Shown: piece by piece, positions 24,234 through 33,876 of the stretch | Numbering within the stretch: position 1 is the first letter of the stretch | How the letters are laid out: every line of letters starts with the position of its first letter | Source of the DNA: Nitratireductor aquibiodomus NL21 = JCM 21793 | Lineage (GTDB): Bacteria; Pseudomonadota; Alphaproteobacteria; Rhizobiales; Rhizobiaceae | Assembly (NCBI RefSeq): GCF_000615975.1 | Contig: NZ_BAMP01000032.1 | Location: 1 to 43,583 of the forward strand | Length of the DNA: 43,583 nt | Direction of reading: 5' to 3' | Translations under genes and position numbers: made by a program | The notes under the pieces: generated by a model | What the model was told of the DNA's origin: nothing | The model's database searches: none | What the model saw: the letters and a program-made list of their open reading frames with translations, nothing else

Positions 24234-25601
24234 ATCATCTCCACTGTTAGGTTTTGGAAACTTCCGTCCGGGTGGTTTGTGCCCATGGTGACATTGAAGC
24301 TAACTATATCGCCCGCCGACAATTGCCTTACTAGGCTCATAGAACCGGTCGATTCTGTGCCCAGCGTCCTGATGCTTGGGAGACCAGCGACCCCATTTAT
24401 TGTAATCGGAATGCGAAAATCGCCTGTGCCGCTCTGCATGCCCATTATCGATATGCGATACCGCCCGTTTTCGGGGATCACTACGTGGAGACTGTCGCCA
24501 GACAAAGAAAATCCGGAGTTCTGTTGTATGACTAGAGAGCGGTATCCACTCCCTCCCCCTGCGGGTGTGCAGTTTATATAAGGTTGTGACGCCCTATTGA
24601 GCTTTCCTGTCATTGTGTCGCCGGCCCTATTGACTGGCGTGAAGCCTAACGCCGGCTCCGCATTTTGCGCGAGTACGCCTTCCGCAGCCGTGGCGAAATC
24701 ACCAGTTGCCGCAAAGGCTGCGCTTCCAAGCGCTCCACCCTCTTTCAGCAGCTTGCCGGTGGTGCCATCAAACAGAGCGACATTGCCGTCGGTCGCACCG
24801 TTCGGGCCGACGATGTCACCATCCAGACCTTTCGCTGCGACCACATCCCAATAGGTCTGCCATGAAGCACCGACGCCCGGTTCGCTTGCAGCGTCGGACG
24901 TATGCGCCGTGGTGCAGATATAGGACGAGCCGTTGTTCTCTACTCCGGAAAGTTTGTCGTAAGCCGTGGCGGTAGCCAGGCACCCTGCCAGTCATCCCAT
25001 GGCGAACCAGTCGCCCCGGTCGGACCGGTGACGTAAGCGGGGTCGCTCCAGTCCGCTGCTGCGACACTATCCTTGGTGTAGATAGCCGATCGGCCGTCGC
25101 CGACATCGGCAACGAGAACGGTGAAGCCCGCCGCTTGGTTGTCATACGCAGCGCGGCCCGCAAGATCAGCCACCTGAACATCGAAACGAACGCCGTTGAC
25201 CAGGTCCTGCTTGGCGATCACCTCTAGCGCACCGGGGCCGGTGAAAATCGGAATCTTGTTTGCCGCCCCAACCAGTCCCGCCAGTGCCGACACGTTGCCG
25301 CTGGAGAGCATCTGACCGATTTCCTGCAACGCCTGCCGATAGGCAACGTGATACGGCGTGAAGGTCACGCGATACGGTGCGGCTGCCTGCGTCGGCCCCG
25401 GCCATGGATAGGCCAGCGTGATCTGCGTGTCGCTGTCGACGGAAGCGATCGGGATCGGCATGCGACATGCTTGCCGAAATCATCCGCCGGCCGCACGATC
25501 TGCGACCAGGCCGTGCCTTGCCCCGTGACAACGGTTTGGCCCTGAGTCACCGATGCGGTGCCGGTTTCATAGTAGCCCTGCTCGTAAAGGTTACCCGCCA
25601 T
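24230..25601 (-). pseudogene. Phage tail fibre protein, two frameshifts
   Basis: Three frames form one protein of 457 residues starting MAGNLYEQGYYETGTASVTQ at 25601. One base is missing near 25463 (after DDFGKH, resuming MPIPIASVDSDTQITLAYPW) and one near 24976 (WQGAW, resuming ATATAYDKLSGVE); correcting both makes the length a multiple of three. The N-terminal part (about residues 10-100) matches the tail-attachment region of many phage fibres (TGQGTAWSQIVRPADDFG, VDSDTQITLAYPWPG). A short GPTGATGS collagen-like segment precedes GAWATATAYDKLSGVENNGS, a common fibre motif. The middle (ALFDGTTGKLLKEGG) and the C-terminal domain are probably receptor-binding. Confidence 0.75.
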
Positions 25602-25833
25602 TCTCGGCATCCTTCTGTTCGGCCTTGGCGCCGCCCTCGGTCGCAGCGTCCTGTAGCTGGCCATTGATCTTCGTCAGGCTGTCGAGCTCCACCTGCATGG
25701 CCTCCCGCTCCTGCCGCGCGCGCTCCAGCGCGTCGACAAGCATCAGACAGCGATTGCGGTAATAGTCGTTGAGCGCGGTCGCCTCGACGGCAGCAGCCAT
25801 CGGGCTGACCTGCTTTTTCGGCTGGTCAGTCAT
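25591..25833 (-). CDS. Small coiled-coil phage protein
   Basis: An 80-residue protein dominated by one coiled coil (LMLVDALERARQEREAMQVE, continuing LDSLTKINGQLQDA), with an acidic tail. It overlaps the start of the fibre gene by 11 bases and lies in the tail-tip gene group. It may connect or fold the fibre; this is inferred from position only. Confidence 0.55.
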   Translation of the reverse strand: MTDQPKKQVSPMAAAVEATALNDYYRNRCLMLVDALERARQEREAMQVELDSLTKINGQLQDAATEGGAKAEQKDAENGG

Positions 25834-25870
25834 GGAGTATCCGGTCTTGTGGGAGTGCGTTGTGGTGTGG

Positions 25871-25933
25871 TCAGAGGTGCGCGATCAGCGCCTTGATGTC
25901 ATCGCTGGACGCTGCAGTGCTTTCTATGGTCAT
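25871..25933 (-). CDS. 20-residue open frame coupled to the preceding tail gene
   Basis: ATG at 25933 overlaps the stop of the gene at 25930-26385 as ATGA, and the frame ends with TGA at 25871. The product (MTIESTAASSDDIKALIAHL) has the composition of a real peptide: an acidic start and an amphipathic end. It fills a gap otherwise without a gene between two late genes. Very short frames in this position are easily missed. Confidence 0.35.
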   Translation of the reverse strand: MTIESTAASSDDIKALIAHL

Positions 25934-26385
25934 AAATCATAATCCCAAATGATATAGAAAACTTCCCACGGGCCGTTCAGAAAAGCTTCGCTATGATAAT
26001 TCACTTGAAACACAAAGCGATTATTGAAAACATTCGCACCATACCAAGGTATTCTATTCGACCCTTCGTAAATAAACTCAACATGGCTTCCAATGTGCTC
26101 ATTCCATTGCTTCGGGTTGGACGTAACTGTGCGGCGAACAGCGAAGAACACTGGTGGTCGCGCTGAAAACGTCTTACCGAAATTGACGGTTCTCACTTGA
26201 TGGCCGTTCCCTGGCGCGGGATAGCCCTTCGGTGTCGCCGGAAGATTGAGCACGCCGCGCATCAAGAGATTGAGTGTGCCGTAATCGGAACTAAAATGAA
26301 GGTCTTTTGGCTGCGCTGTTATAACGTCCACACCGGGCTTGCTCACGAACAGCCCGTTCTTATCGAGAAGCACCCGATTAACCAT
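25930..26385 (-). CDS. Tail-tip protein paralogue 3 (SKPGxDV family)
   Basis: A 151-residue protein, third of three tandem paralogues. It starts MVNRVLLDKNGLFVSKPGVDV, the same N-terminal motif as its two upstream neighbours, then DLHFSSDYGTLN, and ends in an aromatic-rich segment (WEVFYIIWDYDL). Start ATG 26385 overlaps the preceding gene; AAGGTGA is the ribosome site. The shared N-terminus is probably the attachment part and the variable remainder a receptor-contact part, as in tail-tip proteins encoded beside gpJ. No enzymatic motif. Confidence 0.65.
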   Translation of the reverse strand: MVNRVLLDKNGLFVSKPGVDVITAQPKDLHFSSDYGTLNLLMRGVLNLPATPKGYPAPGNGHQVRTVNFGKTFSARPPVFFAVRRTVTSNPKQWNEHIGSHVEFIYEGSNRIPWYGANVFNNRFVFQVNYHSEAFLNGPWEVFYIIWDYDL

Positions 26386-26770
26386 CAAGATTCACCTTGA
26401 ACACGGCATAGAAGGTCTTGCCGGTGTAGCCGATGTTCTTCGTCCACACATGCGCAGAAAAGCTTGTGTTGGAGTGGTATGTGACGTGCGCATCCATCTC
26501 CGAAATGATGTTCAATCCCGGCCCCAGAAACAGTTCGAACTCAGGCACCAGCATGATTGCCGGCCTGAAGCCCAGATCGACCGGAATGGAGAATGATGCA
26601 CTGCCGCCGTTCGGGACGCTAAGCGTGCCCGTCTGCACCACCTGAAGAGAACTCCAGTCAGACGAAAAGAGCAGATTGCTTTCGCCGGTCGTGACAACAT
26701 CATGCCCGGGCTTTGATATATACAGCCCTTGAGCGCCGCCTTTCGGGCCAAGAAGAACGCGATTAACCAT
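26378..26770 (-). CDS. Tail-tip protein paralogue 2 (SKPGxDV family)
   Basis: A 130-residue protein starting MVNRVLLGPKGGAQGLYISK and continuing PGHDV and NLLFSSDWSSL, with the end TFYAVFKVNLDG. It overlaps the gene on either side by about 8 bases. It shares the N-terminal motif of the other two paralogues but has no counterpart for their middle sequence. Likely a minor tail protein at the tip. Confidence 0.65.
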   Translation of the reverse strand: MVNRVLLGPKGGAQGLYISKPGHDVVTTGESNLLFSSDWSSLQVVQTGTLSVPNGGSASFSIPVDLGFRPAIMLVPEFELFLGPGLNIISEMDAHVTYHSNTSFSAHVWTKNIGYTGKTFYAVFKVNLDG

Positions 26771-27176
26771 AGTTGTTCCGCAAGACGATGTAGAAGACGG
26801 TTCTCGTGCCGGGGAAGGAATTCATGTGCCGCTCAATCGTGAATTGATCATTGCGTATCCTTAAGCCGAGCGCGTGCCAGTTGTAGTTTGTGCGCGTTGC
26901 CATCCACCACTGGGAAAGATCGTTCGATTCTCCAGAAACCCAGGCAAGTACGGAGGGCGGACTGCTGAAGGTTTGTCCGTAGGTGATTGTTTTGAAGGTT
27001 TCACCGCTACCCCAGACAAAGCGATCGGATGTGATCCAGTTGCCGATCTCGCTCCAGCGGCTGTCGAACGACAACTGATTGGGCGCCAGGCCGGTGTTCA
27101 GAACATCATTGCCCGGCTGTGACGTGCGCAGGACATAGGTGCCGTCAAACGCCCCAATAACAACTCTGTTCGCCAT
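26763..27176 (-). CDS. Tail-tip protein paralogue 1 (SQPGxDV family)
   Basis: A 137-residue protein starting MANRVVIGAFDGTYVLRTSQ, then PGNDV and QLSFDSRWSEIGNW. The end TRTVFYIVLRNNYG parallels the ends of paralogues 2 and 3. Its ATG overlaps the stop of the gpJ-like gene as TGATG, so it is translated directly after the tail-tip protein. Motif order and neighbours suggest a minor tail protein, possibly varying host recognition. Confidence 0.65.
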   Translation of the reverse strand: MANRVVIGAFDGTYVLRTSQPGNDVLNTGLAPNQLSFDSRWSEIGNWITSDRFVWGSGETFKTITYGQTFSSPPSVLAWVSGESNDLSQWWMATRTNYNWHALGLRIRNDQFTIERHMNSFPGTRTVFYIVLRNNYG

Positions 27177-29844
27177 CAGTCGGCCACCAGAATGCGATTG
27201 TTGTCCAGTTCAATGCGCATCTTGCCATCGTTGCTCTGGACCAGCCCCGAGTTCACTGTCCCGATGTTCGCGACGTTCATGCGCCAGACTCCGGCGGAAT
27301 AGATCAGCGGATTGACGATGCTGCCGCTGCCAAGGTCACCAAAATAAAGCGTCTCGGCATCGAGCACGACACGGCTCCGCGGCGATCCACTGGTTCGCGC
27401 GTCGAGATAGATTGACGCCTGCTCGAAGGTCACTCCATCGTCCGCACTCACCTGCAATACGGCACGCGCCCATCCACCGCCTGGCGACGCCCCCGCCTGA
27501 ACGCGGAACGTTCCGTTGGCAGAAACATCATCGACCTTTGTGCTGACCTGGGTGATCGCATCGGACAAGGCGACCACCTGCCGTCGATAATCTCAATCTC
27601 GGTGGTGAGCAGATCGACAGCCTCAGCGATATCCTCGTCGATCGTCACTTCCAGAATTTCCAGTCGCTGAGCAAGCGCGCTGGTTTCGTTTGCAACGACG
27701 AGGACGGCTTCCTGATAGGAGGCCGTCAGGTTCGCATAGCTGACGGCCGCTTCACGCCGTAAGCGCTGGACCTGCCCGTATTGCTGGTCGAAGTCCCCCA
27801 TATCCTTTGTGGCATTGTCGAGCGCCCGCTCAATCGTCTCGCGGGTGTTGTACTCGACAAACTCGGTCCGATCGCCGATCGCTTCATTCAGGCTATCGAA
27901 ATCCAGGTCGAGATAGACGTCGAACTTCACATTCGGCGTGCGGACGGCCAGCCAGCCAGACCACAGGGATCGCCGATTGGAATATGGCAGGTAACGGCCC
28001 CTGACCTCATAATCCATCGCGGGCAGCAGTCCCTGCGAAATGAGCAACTGTCCAACGAGCACCTGATCGGTGCGACCGCGATAGACTGTTTCCCCTGTGG
28101 TCGCCAGGCGCACCTCGAACTCGACACCCTTCGTGTCCTGTATGTCGCCATACCAGCCAAGCAGGATCGCCGGGCGACGCGGCTTGCCATCATTATCGGG
28201 AACAGTCGCAGGATCCGCCGTCCAGTCGTAGATGACCTGCGGTGCGGGTTCGATCGGCCCCATCGGCCCGATGGAGTAAGGAAGCTCGTCGGTTGCCGGT
28301 GTCCAGGCGTAGTCGCTCGGGTCAATTTCCTGAATGGAAACGGCCTGATTGGAGTTTTCCAGATCGTCCATCGAAGAGATCAGGAACAGCTTGTCGACAT
28401 AGCCGTTGCGTGCACTTGTCCACGCAGCAGTGTCCAGTGGCTCCAGCAACCACGCTTCGGGCGGCAGCGTGTGACGATGACGACGGAACCGCCTGTTGTC
28501 CTCCATCAGGGCCTTTTGCAGTCTCTGCACCTGAATGGGAAACGGTACGGCGTTGAACTCGACAGAGGCGATCAGTTCACGCCCGTCATCCGCATCGACG
28601 TAGTCCTGCGAAATCCGGAGAGGCGCATCCTTCATGGACCATGCTGTCTCAGGCTCCGGATAGGTCGCGCTCACACCGTTGTAGGTCTGCTCAAGGCCCG
28701 GGAACGGATCGCACGACTGGTCTTCCGTGATCGCAATGCTTTCGTCGGTGAAGAAGTATGAGGGCAGCGCCGGGGCGCCGACATGAATTTTGTAGACACC
28801 GCCGATTTCCGCCATGCGCCCATTGCAGGATTTCAGCAGTTCCTCGATGACAGCCAGGGGAGACTGCTCGAATGGCTTGATCTCATAACCGCACCGGAAC
28901 TGCCGCTCGCCGTCAACCAGCATGTCGCACTCGTTCATGGCAGCAAACCATGACGAAAGCGGCAGCCTGCTTGCCGGAATGCCACCACCGAAGACAAGCT
29001 CGCCTTCGAAGTGAATGCCGCGCAGAATGTTGAAGATGATCACCGCCGGGTTGTCTGAGAAGGCGTAGGTGTCCGCCTCCCCCCAGCGCTGGATTCCCGC
29101 CCCACCGACCGAACTGTCCTTCCTCGGATCGTAGAGCGGCAGGCCGGATACCTGCCAGATCGCTTCCGGAACACCGCGAAACAGGTCACGATTGAACTCG
29201 GCAGTGAAAATGACATGGGCGACCCCGCGGCCAATCATGCCATTGTCCCACGCCCGGTCTCCGGCAGCGCCAAAGGTCGACAGCAGGGTCGGGTCCGGCG
29301 TGTCGCTGCCACCCGCAACATATTTGGCGAACAGCCAGTATATGCCGGGATGATCACCATGGGTAAATTCGGTGAATGGATAGCTTCCCGACCCGAACCA
29401 GGCGAGAGACCCGGGCCTGTCACCAAGGCCGGGATCGCGGTTGATCTTGCGGCCGCGCATCCAGACCTCATTCGAAATACCGGACACCGGCAGATCGGAG
29501 ACGCTTATCACCTGGGCGATACCGGCGTTCGGCGTCGATCGGACCTTGCCCCATGTGTTCGCATAAACGAGATGCCCCGCAGTGGCATAGGTGCCGACGA
29601 TGAAGGACATCGACTTGTCGCCGCCAAGGCCGATGCTTGTCTTGATGCCGGGTTGCTGCGGCTCTTCATTATCCGTCAGGATGCGCTGAAGGAGGGACAG
29701 TCCGATCTTCAGCGCAACGGTGAGGATCAGTTTGCCGATCGCCGTCGATGTGAGCAGACCGACAAGCGCTGCGACAGGACCTGCAAGCGCAAAGGAAGTG
29801 GATGCCAGGAAAAACCAGGCGGTCCAGAAGATCAGGTTAAGCAT
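27176..29844 (-). pseudogene. Tail tip attachment protein (lambda gpJ-like), frameshifted near the C-terminus
   Basis: Frames 27448-29844 and 27176-27577 join into about 889 residues when one missing base near 27577 is supplied (after EIEIIDGR, resuming VVALSDAITQVSTKVDDV). The N-terminus is hydrophobic (WFFLASTSFALAGPVAALVG). The next region has the gpJ/TipJ body: a GGDKSMSFIVGTYATAGHLV segment, PLAVIEELLKSCNGRMAEIG, the EFEVRLATTGETVYRGRT fibronectin-like part and a long coiled coil near 700-770. The C-terminal end is a fibre-like domain (FRVQAGASPGGGWARAVLQV). Characterised gpJ proteins determine the bacterial receptor. It follows the NlpC/P60 gene, as in lambda-like tails. Confidence 0.85.
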
Positions 29845-29847
29845 GGT

Positions 29848-30260
29848 TCAGACCCGAAATGCCCGTTCAGCACCAAGGAGGTCCATCGTGCCGAGACCAC
29901 CCTCCGGCTTCAGAAAGATGACCCGCGCGCCCTGCACGACACCAAGCGCGAACAGCCCGGCGTCATCGACCGAAACCGCCGCAATGTCCCCCACCTGCGC
30001 GTGAGAAGGGTGAATTTCCGTCAGGTGCGCCGCCGCAAGATCCGCATGCGTTTCGAACCCTCTTGCCTTCAGGAGGCGCAGGCCGCCTTTCAGGGTGGAA
30101 TAGGATCCGCGATAGTCGGTGGCGAAGTCGACCCCGGTCATGGCGGTGACGGCACCGGCAGCAAACAGGCGCAATCGAACACACCCCATTCGAACGGGTG
30201 TCCCTTCACCTCGTTGATGTAGGCGCCCAGCGCGGCGCGCCAGAAAGAAAGGCGCTTCAT
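29848..30260 (-). pseudogene. NlpC/P60-like tail-tip peptidase family protein (DUF6950-like), frameshifted
   Basis: The N-terminus MKRLSFWRAALGAYINEVKG starts at 30260, then HPFEWGVFDCA puts a likely nucleophile Cys30 in place. As sequenced the frame ends soon after; one missing base at 30168-30169 restores continuation LFAAGAVTAMTGVDFATDYR and the body to ILKPEGGLGTMDLLGAERAF, about 137 residues in all. It matches DUF6950-type NlpC/P60-like proteins found next to gpJ in rhizobial and rhodobacterial phages and GTAs. Such tail peptidases open the peptidoglycan during DNA entry. The ATG overlaps the preceding stop as ATGA. Confidence 0.78.
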
Positions 30261-30889
30261 CCGATCGGCCCCGATTCCTCGCCCCAGGCAAGCTCCCACT
30301 GGTTGGCCACGTCCGTGTATTTGTAGAACCGGTCACCCTGTCGCTGACGCTGATATTCATCCGACTTCCGGGACGGCACTTTCCGGGTCAGGATGCGTGT
30401 ATGCGATACGATCTCCAGACGGATACTCCCTTCGGAGTTGGCCTTTGGCGTGTTGATCGGCGTGCCATTGATAAAGCCGAGGAAGCGCGGGACGGCAGGC
30501 GCAATCGGCATGCGCGTTTCACGGTTCAGATAGAGGCGATGGATCTCGACCTGACCGTTGCGCGGATCGTAGCCGCGAACCGCCTGTTCGATCGCCGGGT
30601 CCAGCTGGCTGAACACAAGCGTGACGCGCCGGACCGTGAGATCGGAAACGAGCGGAATTGGCGGGACATTCAACAGCCCACCCATTCCATAATAGGTTCT
30701 GGTCACGGGCGCGCCTGTTGCACCTGCTATGACCGCAATGTCGGTATGCTCGCGGCCAGTCCAGAGTCCGATGGTCTCGGGCGCGCCGTTGCTTCGATTC
30801 TTCGCAGTGATCCAGACGAGGTCGCGAAAAATCAGCCCATCGCGCGCCTGGAGTTCGGCAGCGGTCGCGGTATCAACAGATCGAACCAT
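30257..30889 (-). CDS. Tail assembly protein (baseplate hub/gpL-like)
   Basis: A 210-residue protein with MVRSVDTATAAELQARDGLI at its start, LRDLVWITAK-like segment, ETIGLWTGREHTDIAVI, VRRVTLVFSQLDPAIEQAVR and a C-terminal ANQWELAWGEESGPIG. This type sits before the NlpC/P60 gene in rhizobial lambda-like prophages and is usually annotated as a tail or baseplate-hub protein. It probably joins the tube tip to gpJ. Its stop overlaps the next gene's start as ATGA. Confidence 0.7.
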   Translation of the reverse strand: MVRSVDTATAAELQARDGLIFRDLVWITAKNRSNGAPETIGLWTGREHTDIAVIAGATGAPVTRTYYGMGGLLNVPPIPLVSDLTVRRVTLVFSQLDPAIEQAVRGYDPRNGQVEIHRLYLNRETRMPIAPAVPRFLGFINGTPINTPKANSEGSIRLEIVSHTRILTRKVPSRKSDEYQRQRQGDRFYKYTDVANQWELAWGEESGPIG

Positions 30890-30903
30890 GATGCTCTCAG
30901 GCT

Positions 30904-31563
30904 TTAGGGGTGAAGACGCTGGAGAATGGAGAACCCAATCGACACCGAGCCGAAGTCGTCGACCTCTCCAACCGTGAGACTTTGGGGAACGATCCGCATG
31001 AAGGCGGCGGGCTTCACGAGTTCGACCGGTCCTCCGGCCACGCCTCCCGGCTCGAAATGCGGCCTCACTTCGAACACCGGGGTTTCTCCCGCCGCGTCCG
31101 CCGCCACCGGTTCCGAGATCCTGTGTAGCGTCCGGCGCACTGGACCCGCACCATATTCAAAGGCGAGCATGTCGCCACGGGACAGCTGATATCCCGCGGG
31201 CAATCCGGCAAGCCGCATCGACTTGTTGTCCGCCTCGATCGACAGAACGGTCGGCGTCGCACCACTGATCAGCAGACCCTTGGGATCGAGACGCGGAAAG
31301 GCAGTGCGCGGATCATAGAAAAGGAATGAGTGCAGAGAACCGTCGAGGGTATCGATCAGCGCCTGGGTTTCGAGGCCGTCGTCATGAAAGGCCGAAAAGA
31401 GCCGGACGGAGGCCGACCAGAGTGGCGGGGCCAGTTCGCCGGAAAGGAACTGGCCACTGCCCAGGCCGGACAGTTCCTCGAAGCGCTGGAGCCGGAATGG
31501 CGCAGCAGCAACGTTGATTGCGTCCTGAAACTCTGCAAGCGAAAGGGGAAAATTGAACGCCAT
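30904..31563 (-). CDS. Minor tail protein downstream of the tape measure
   Basis: A 219-residue protein starting MAFNFPLSLAEFQDAINVAA, with ASVRLFSAFHDDGLETQALIDTLDGSLHSFLFYDPRTAFP in the middle. Its ATG overlaps the tape measure stop as TGATG. The position and size match the minor tail (gpM-like) protein of this phage type. No catalytic motif. Confidence 0.65.
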   Translation of the reverse strand: MAFNFPLSLAEFQDAINVAAAPFRLQRFEELSGLGSGQFLSGELAPPLWSASVRLFSAFHDDGLETQALIDTLDGSLHSFLFYDPRTAFPRLDPKGLLISGATPTVLSIEADNKSMRLAGLPAGYQLSRGDMLAFEYGAGPVRRTLHRISEPVAADAAGETPVFEVRPHFEPGGVAGGPVELVKPAAFMRIVPQSLTVGEVDDFGSVSIGFSILQRLHP

Positions 31564-33668
31564 CAGCCCCGCGCCCTCGGATCGTTGCTGATTGCCTGAA
31601 CACGATCGGGAAGGGTTGCATCGAACCGGCCAATGGACGCTTCGCTGATCCTGACCGCCACGTCCTCGCTTTCAGCACGAATGGTCGGACGAAACATCGG
31701 CCCCTCTTCTCCGATGATGTGTAGGGTGATCTCGCCGGCGTTTTCGCGGCCGGCCGAGGCCATGCGCTGAGGCATGGAGAACAATCCGATGCTGCGGCCG
31801 GCATTCATGGCTTCAAGCATGGGGCGATACTGCTCTGCCGGGCCGGCGCGCACGACGAATTCCTCATTGTGCACGACACCCGCCACCTTCGAGCGGTCGC
31901 CGCTACCGGTGAAACCACCCGTGTCGAACCCTGTCACAGTCCGTAATCCCGCCCACGGATCAGAGAACCCGCCTCCGAACAGCCCCCCGCCCCCACCAAA
32001 CAGGCCCGCAAGCGGTCCCGTTCCGAGAAGGGCTGCCTGGGCTGCCGCGAATGCGAGCTGGATTGCCAGCCGTTTGACGGCATCTTCCGCCCGGCCGGAA
32101 TTGTCGATCATCGCCAGCAGCGCATCCGATCCCGACTGGAACAGGTACTCCAGGGATTGCGTTCGCGCTTCCTGCGCTGCCTTCAGCTGTTCCTCCGCGG
32201 CGCGCTGCGCCTCGATTGCCGTTACAAGTGCTGCAATGCGTTCGCCCTCACGCGAGGCAGCCTCGGCACCGGCGTTGCGCAGTTCATTCGAAATTCGCTT
32301 CTGCACATCGCTCTTGCCCATCAGCGAAAGCTCATGCTCCAGTTCGGAGATCACCCGGCTGATTGCCTCGGCTTCCTTGTCGCTCGCCTTGGCGGCCCCG
32401 GACGCAGAGCGCTCGGATTCGCGCCGGGCGACGGTCATTTCGGCAAGTTCGCGCGCCTGCGCTTCGGTCAGCGCCGCGCCCTGCGACGACGCATCATTGA
32501 GGATCCGCTGCGTCTCGGCGGCAATGGCGCGCTCGCGGTTGGATAGCGCGAGTTCGTCACGATACTGGCGGATGTAGTCGACAGAGGTGTCAATTCTTCT
32601 GCCTGATTCACCCTGGTCTGGACCGTATTGAAAATCTTCAGAGTAGCCGTTTCTACGATCAAGCTGATCTTGGATTACGGCGATTTCATCGACCAACTTG
32701 CGGCGCTTATCCTCAAGACCTTCGATATAGTCCTCGGTGCCGCGACGCCTAGCATCAGCATATGCGCCCTCTACGGTCGCGAGATTGCGACGCCATCGCT
32801 GGAGTTCTTCATCCAATGAGCGCAACTCGGCATCCTTGTCTGCTCTCGTGGACAACAATGTTCCGGTCTGTTGTTTCTCAAAAGAGTTGTAGCTGTCGAG
32901 GAACGTGAACCAGGCGCTGGTCGCATCGACGATCGCCCGCTTCATGGCGGTGCCGATCGTCGTCGTGATGACGTTGAACTTCCGATCTACATCCTCGGCC
33001 TTTCGGATCATCTCCGCATCCATCACGAGTCCAAGATCTCGCGCGGCCGCAATTTGGTCGCGAATTCCCTGTTCGCCTTCGTCGATAAGCTCGACGAACC
33101 GCTCGCCGGCCGATCCGCCGAACAATTCATCTGAAATGCGAATGCGGGCGGCCTGGTCGAACTGCTCCAGCTTGCCGATAATCTCGGTCAGGAGGGCGGA
33201 TGGATTTTTCAGCTTGCGCGACAACTCCTCTGATGAAAAACCGAGGCGCCCGAAGGCTTCCGCTGCCGATCCGCCGCCCGTGGCCACAAACTCGTCTGCA
33301 CGCAGGTTCAGTTCCTTCAGGCCATCGGTGAGAATGTCGACACCGATGCGGTTCTGCTCGGCGACGAATTTCAGTTCCTGAAACGATTCCACATCGACGC
33401 CGGCCTGTTTGGCCTGTCGACCAATATCGGCAACTGCTTCAGCGGTCTGTCGGACCTTCGCGACGACAGCCGTGGCACCCACGGCGGCGAACAGAGCGGG
33501 CATGGCGCGCAAGGGCGCCATGACGGTCTCCACACCGGAACGGGCACGCCCCATCGCGCTGCCGATGCTCGCACCTGTCGACTGCGCATCACGGCGGATC
33601 TTGGCCCAGGCGGAGTCGATACCGCTCGTATCGCCTCCGATCCTGTATCGGAGATCATCTCTGCTCAA
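31563..33668 (-). CDS. Tail tape measure protein
   Basis: A 701-residue protein with the tape-measure layout: an N-terminal MSRDDLRYRIGGDTSGIDSA segment, hydrophobic helices (MAPLRAMPALFAAVGATAVVA), long coiled coils (EISRVISELEHELSLMGKSD region, and about residues 280-360 and 450-510), a glycine-rich C-terminal patch (LAGLFGGGGGLFGGGFSDPW) and a FDTGGFTGSGDRSKVAGVVH motif. Such proteins set tail length and travel into the cell during DNA entry. The length predicts a short siphophage tail of roughly 100 nm by the usual 0.15 nm per residue rule, an inference. Overlap with the next gene (TGATG) and with the tail chaperone upstream confirms position. Confidence 0.9.
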   Translation of the reverse strand: MSRDDLRYRIGGDTSGIDSAWAKIRRDAQSTGASIGSAMGRARSGVETVMAPLRAMPALFAAVGATAVVAKVRQTAEAVADIGRQAKQAGVDVESFQELKFVAEQNRIGVDILTDGLKELNLRADEFVATGGGSAAEAFGRLGFSSEELSRKLKNPSALLTEIIGKLEQFDQAARIRISDELFGGSAGERFVELIDEGEQGIRDQIAAARDLGLVMDAEMIRKAEDVDRKFNVITTTIGTAMKRAIVDATSAWFTFLDSYNSFEKQQTGTLLSTRADKDAELRSLDEELQRWRRNLATVEGAYADARRRGTEDYIEGLEDKRRKLVDEIAVIQDQLDRRNGYSEDFQYGPDQGESGRRIDTSVDYIRQYRDELALSNRERAIAAETQRILNDASSQGAALTEAQARELAEMTVARRESERSASGAAKASDKEAEAISRVISELEHELSLMGKSDVQKRISNELRNAGAEAASREGERIAALVTAIEAQRAAEEQLKAAQEARTQSLEYLFQSGSDALLAMIDNSGRAEDAVKRLAIQLAFAAAQAALLGTGPLAGLFGGGGGLFGGGFSDPWAGLRTVTGFDTGGFTGSGDRSKVAGVVHNEEFVVRAGPAEQYRPMLEAMNAGRSIGLFSMPQRMASAGRENAGEITLHIIGEEGPMFRPTIRAESEDVAVRISEASIGRFDATLPDRVQAISNDPRARG

Positions 33669-33876
33669 TGCCCTTGCCCTTGTTCATTCGTTTCCGGTCA
33701 CGATCGGCCAATGCGGCTTTGGCTGCTTCGTAGGCCTCCCGCGTCGGAGGCTGGATTGCTGACTTCTTCGCCCCGGTGGATATGGCCCAACCTTCCCAGG
33801 CGGCGCGGAAGTATGCGAAACCCGTCTGCCAGAACTCATCCTCGGTCCAATGAAGGACGCCACCGGCGAAATTCAT
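33655..33876 (-). CDS. Tail assembly chaperone-related protein (DUF2376-like)
   Basis: A 73-residue protein: MNFAGGVLHWTEDEFWQTGF, then AYFRAAWEGWAISTG. The short aromatic start with WTEDEFW is characteristic of the GTA-type tail assembly chaperone partner (the small gene between tail chaperone and tape measure). It overlaps both neighbours (4 and 14 bases). It would help assemble the tape measure. Confidence 0.65.
   Translation of the reverse strand: MNFAGGVLHWTEDEFWQTGFAYFRAAWEGWAISTGAKKSAIQPPTREAYEAAKAALADRDRKRMNKGKGIEQR

Noticed and set aside
27781..28761. 326-codon plus-strand frame opposite the gpJ-like gene
   Set aside because: It lies opposite a well-supported gene and has unusual composition; high-GC antisense shadows are common.
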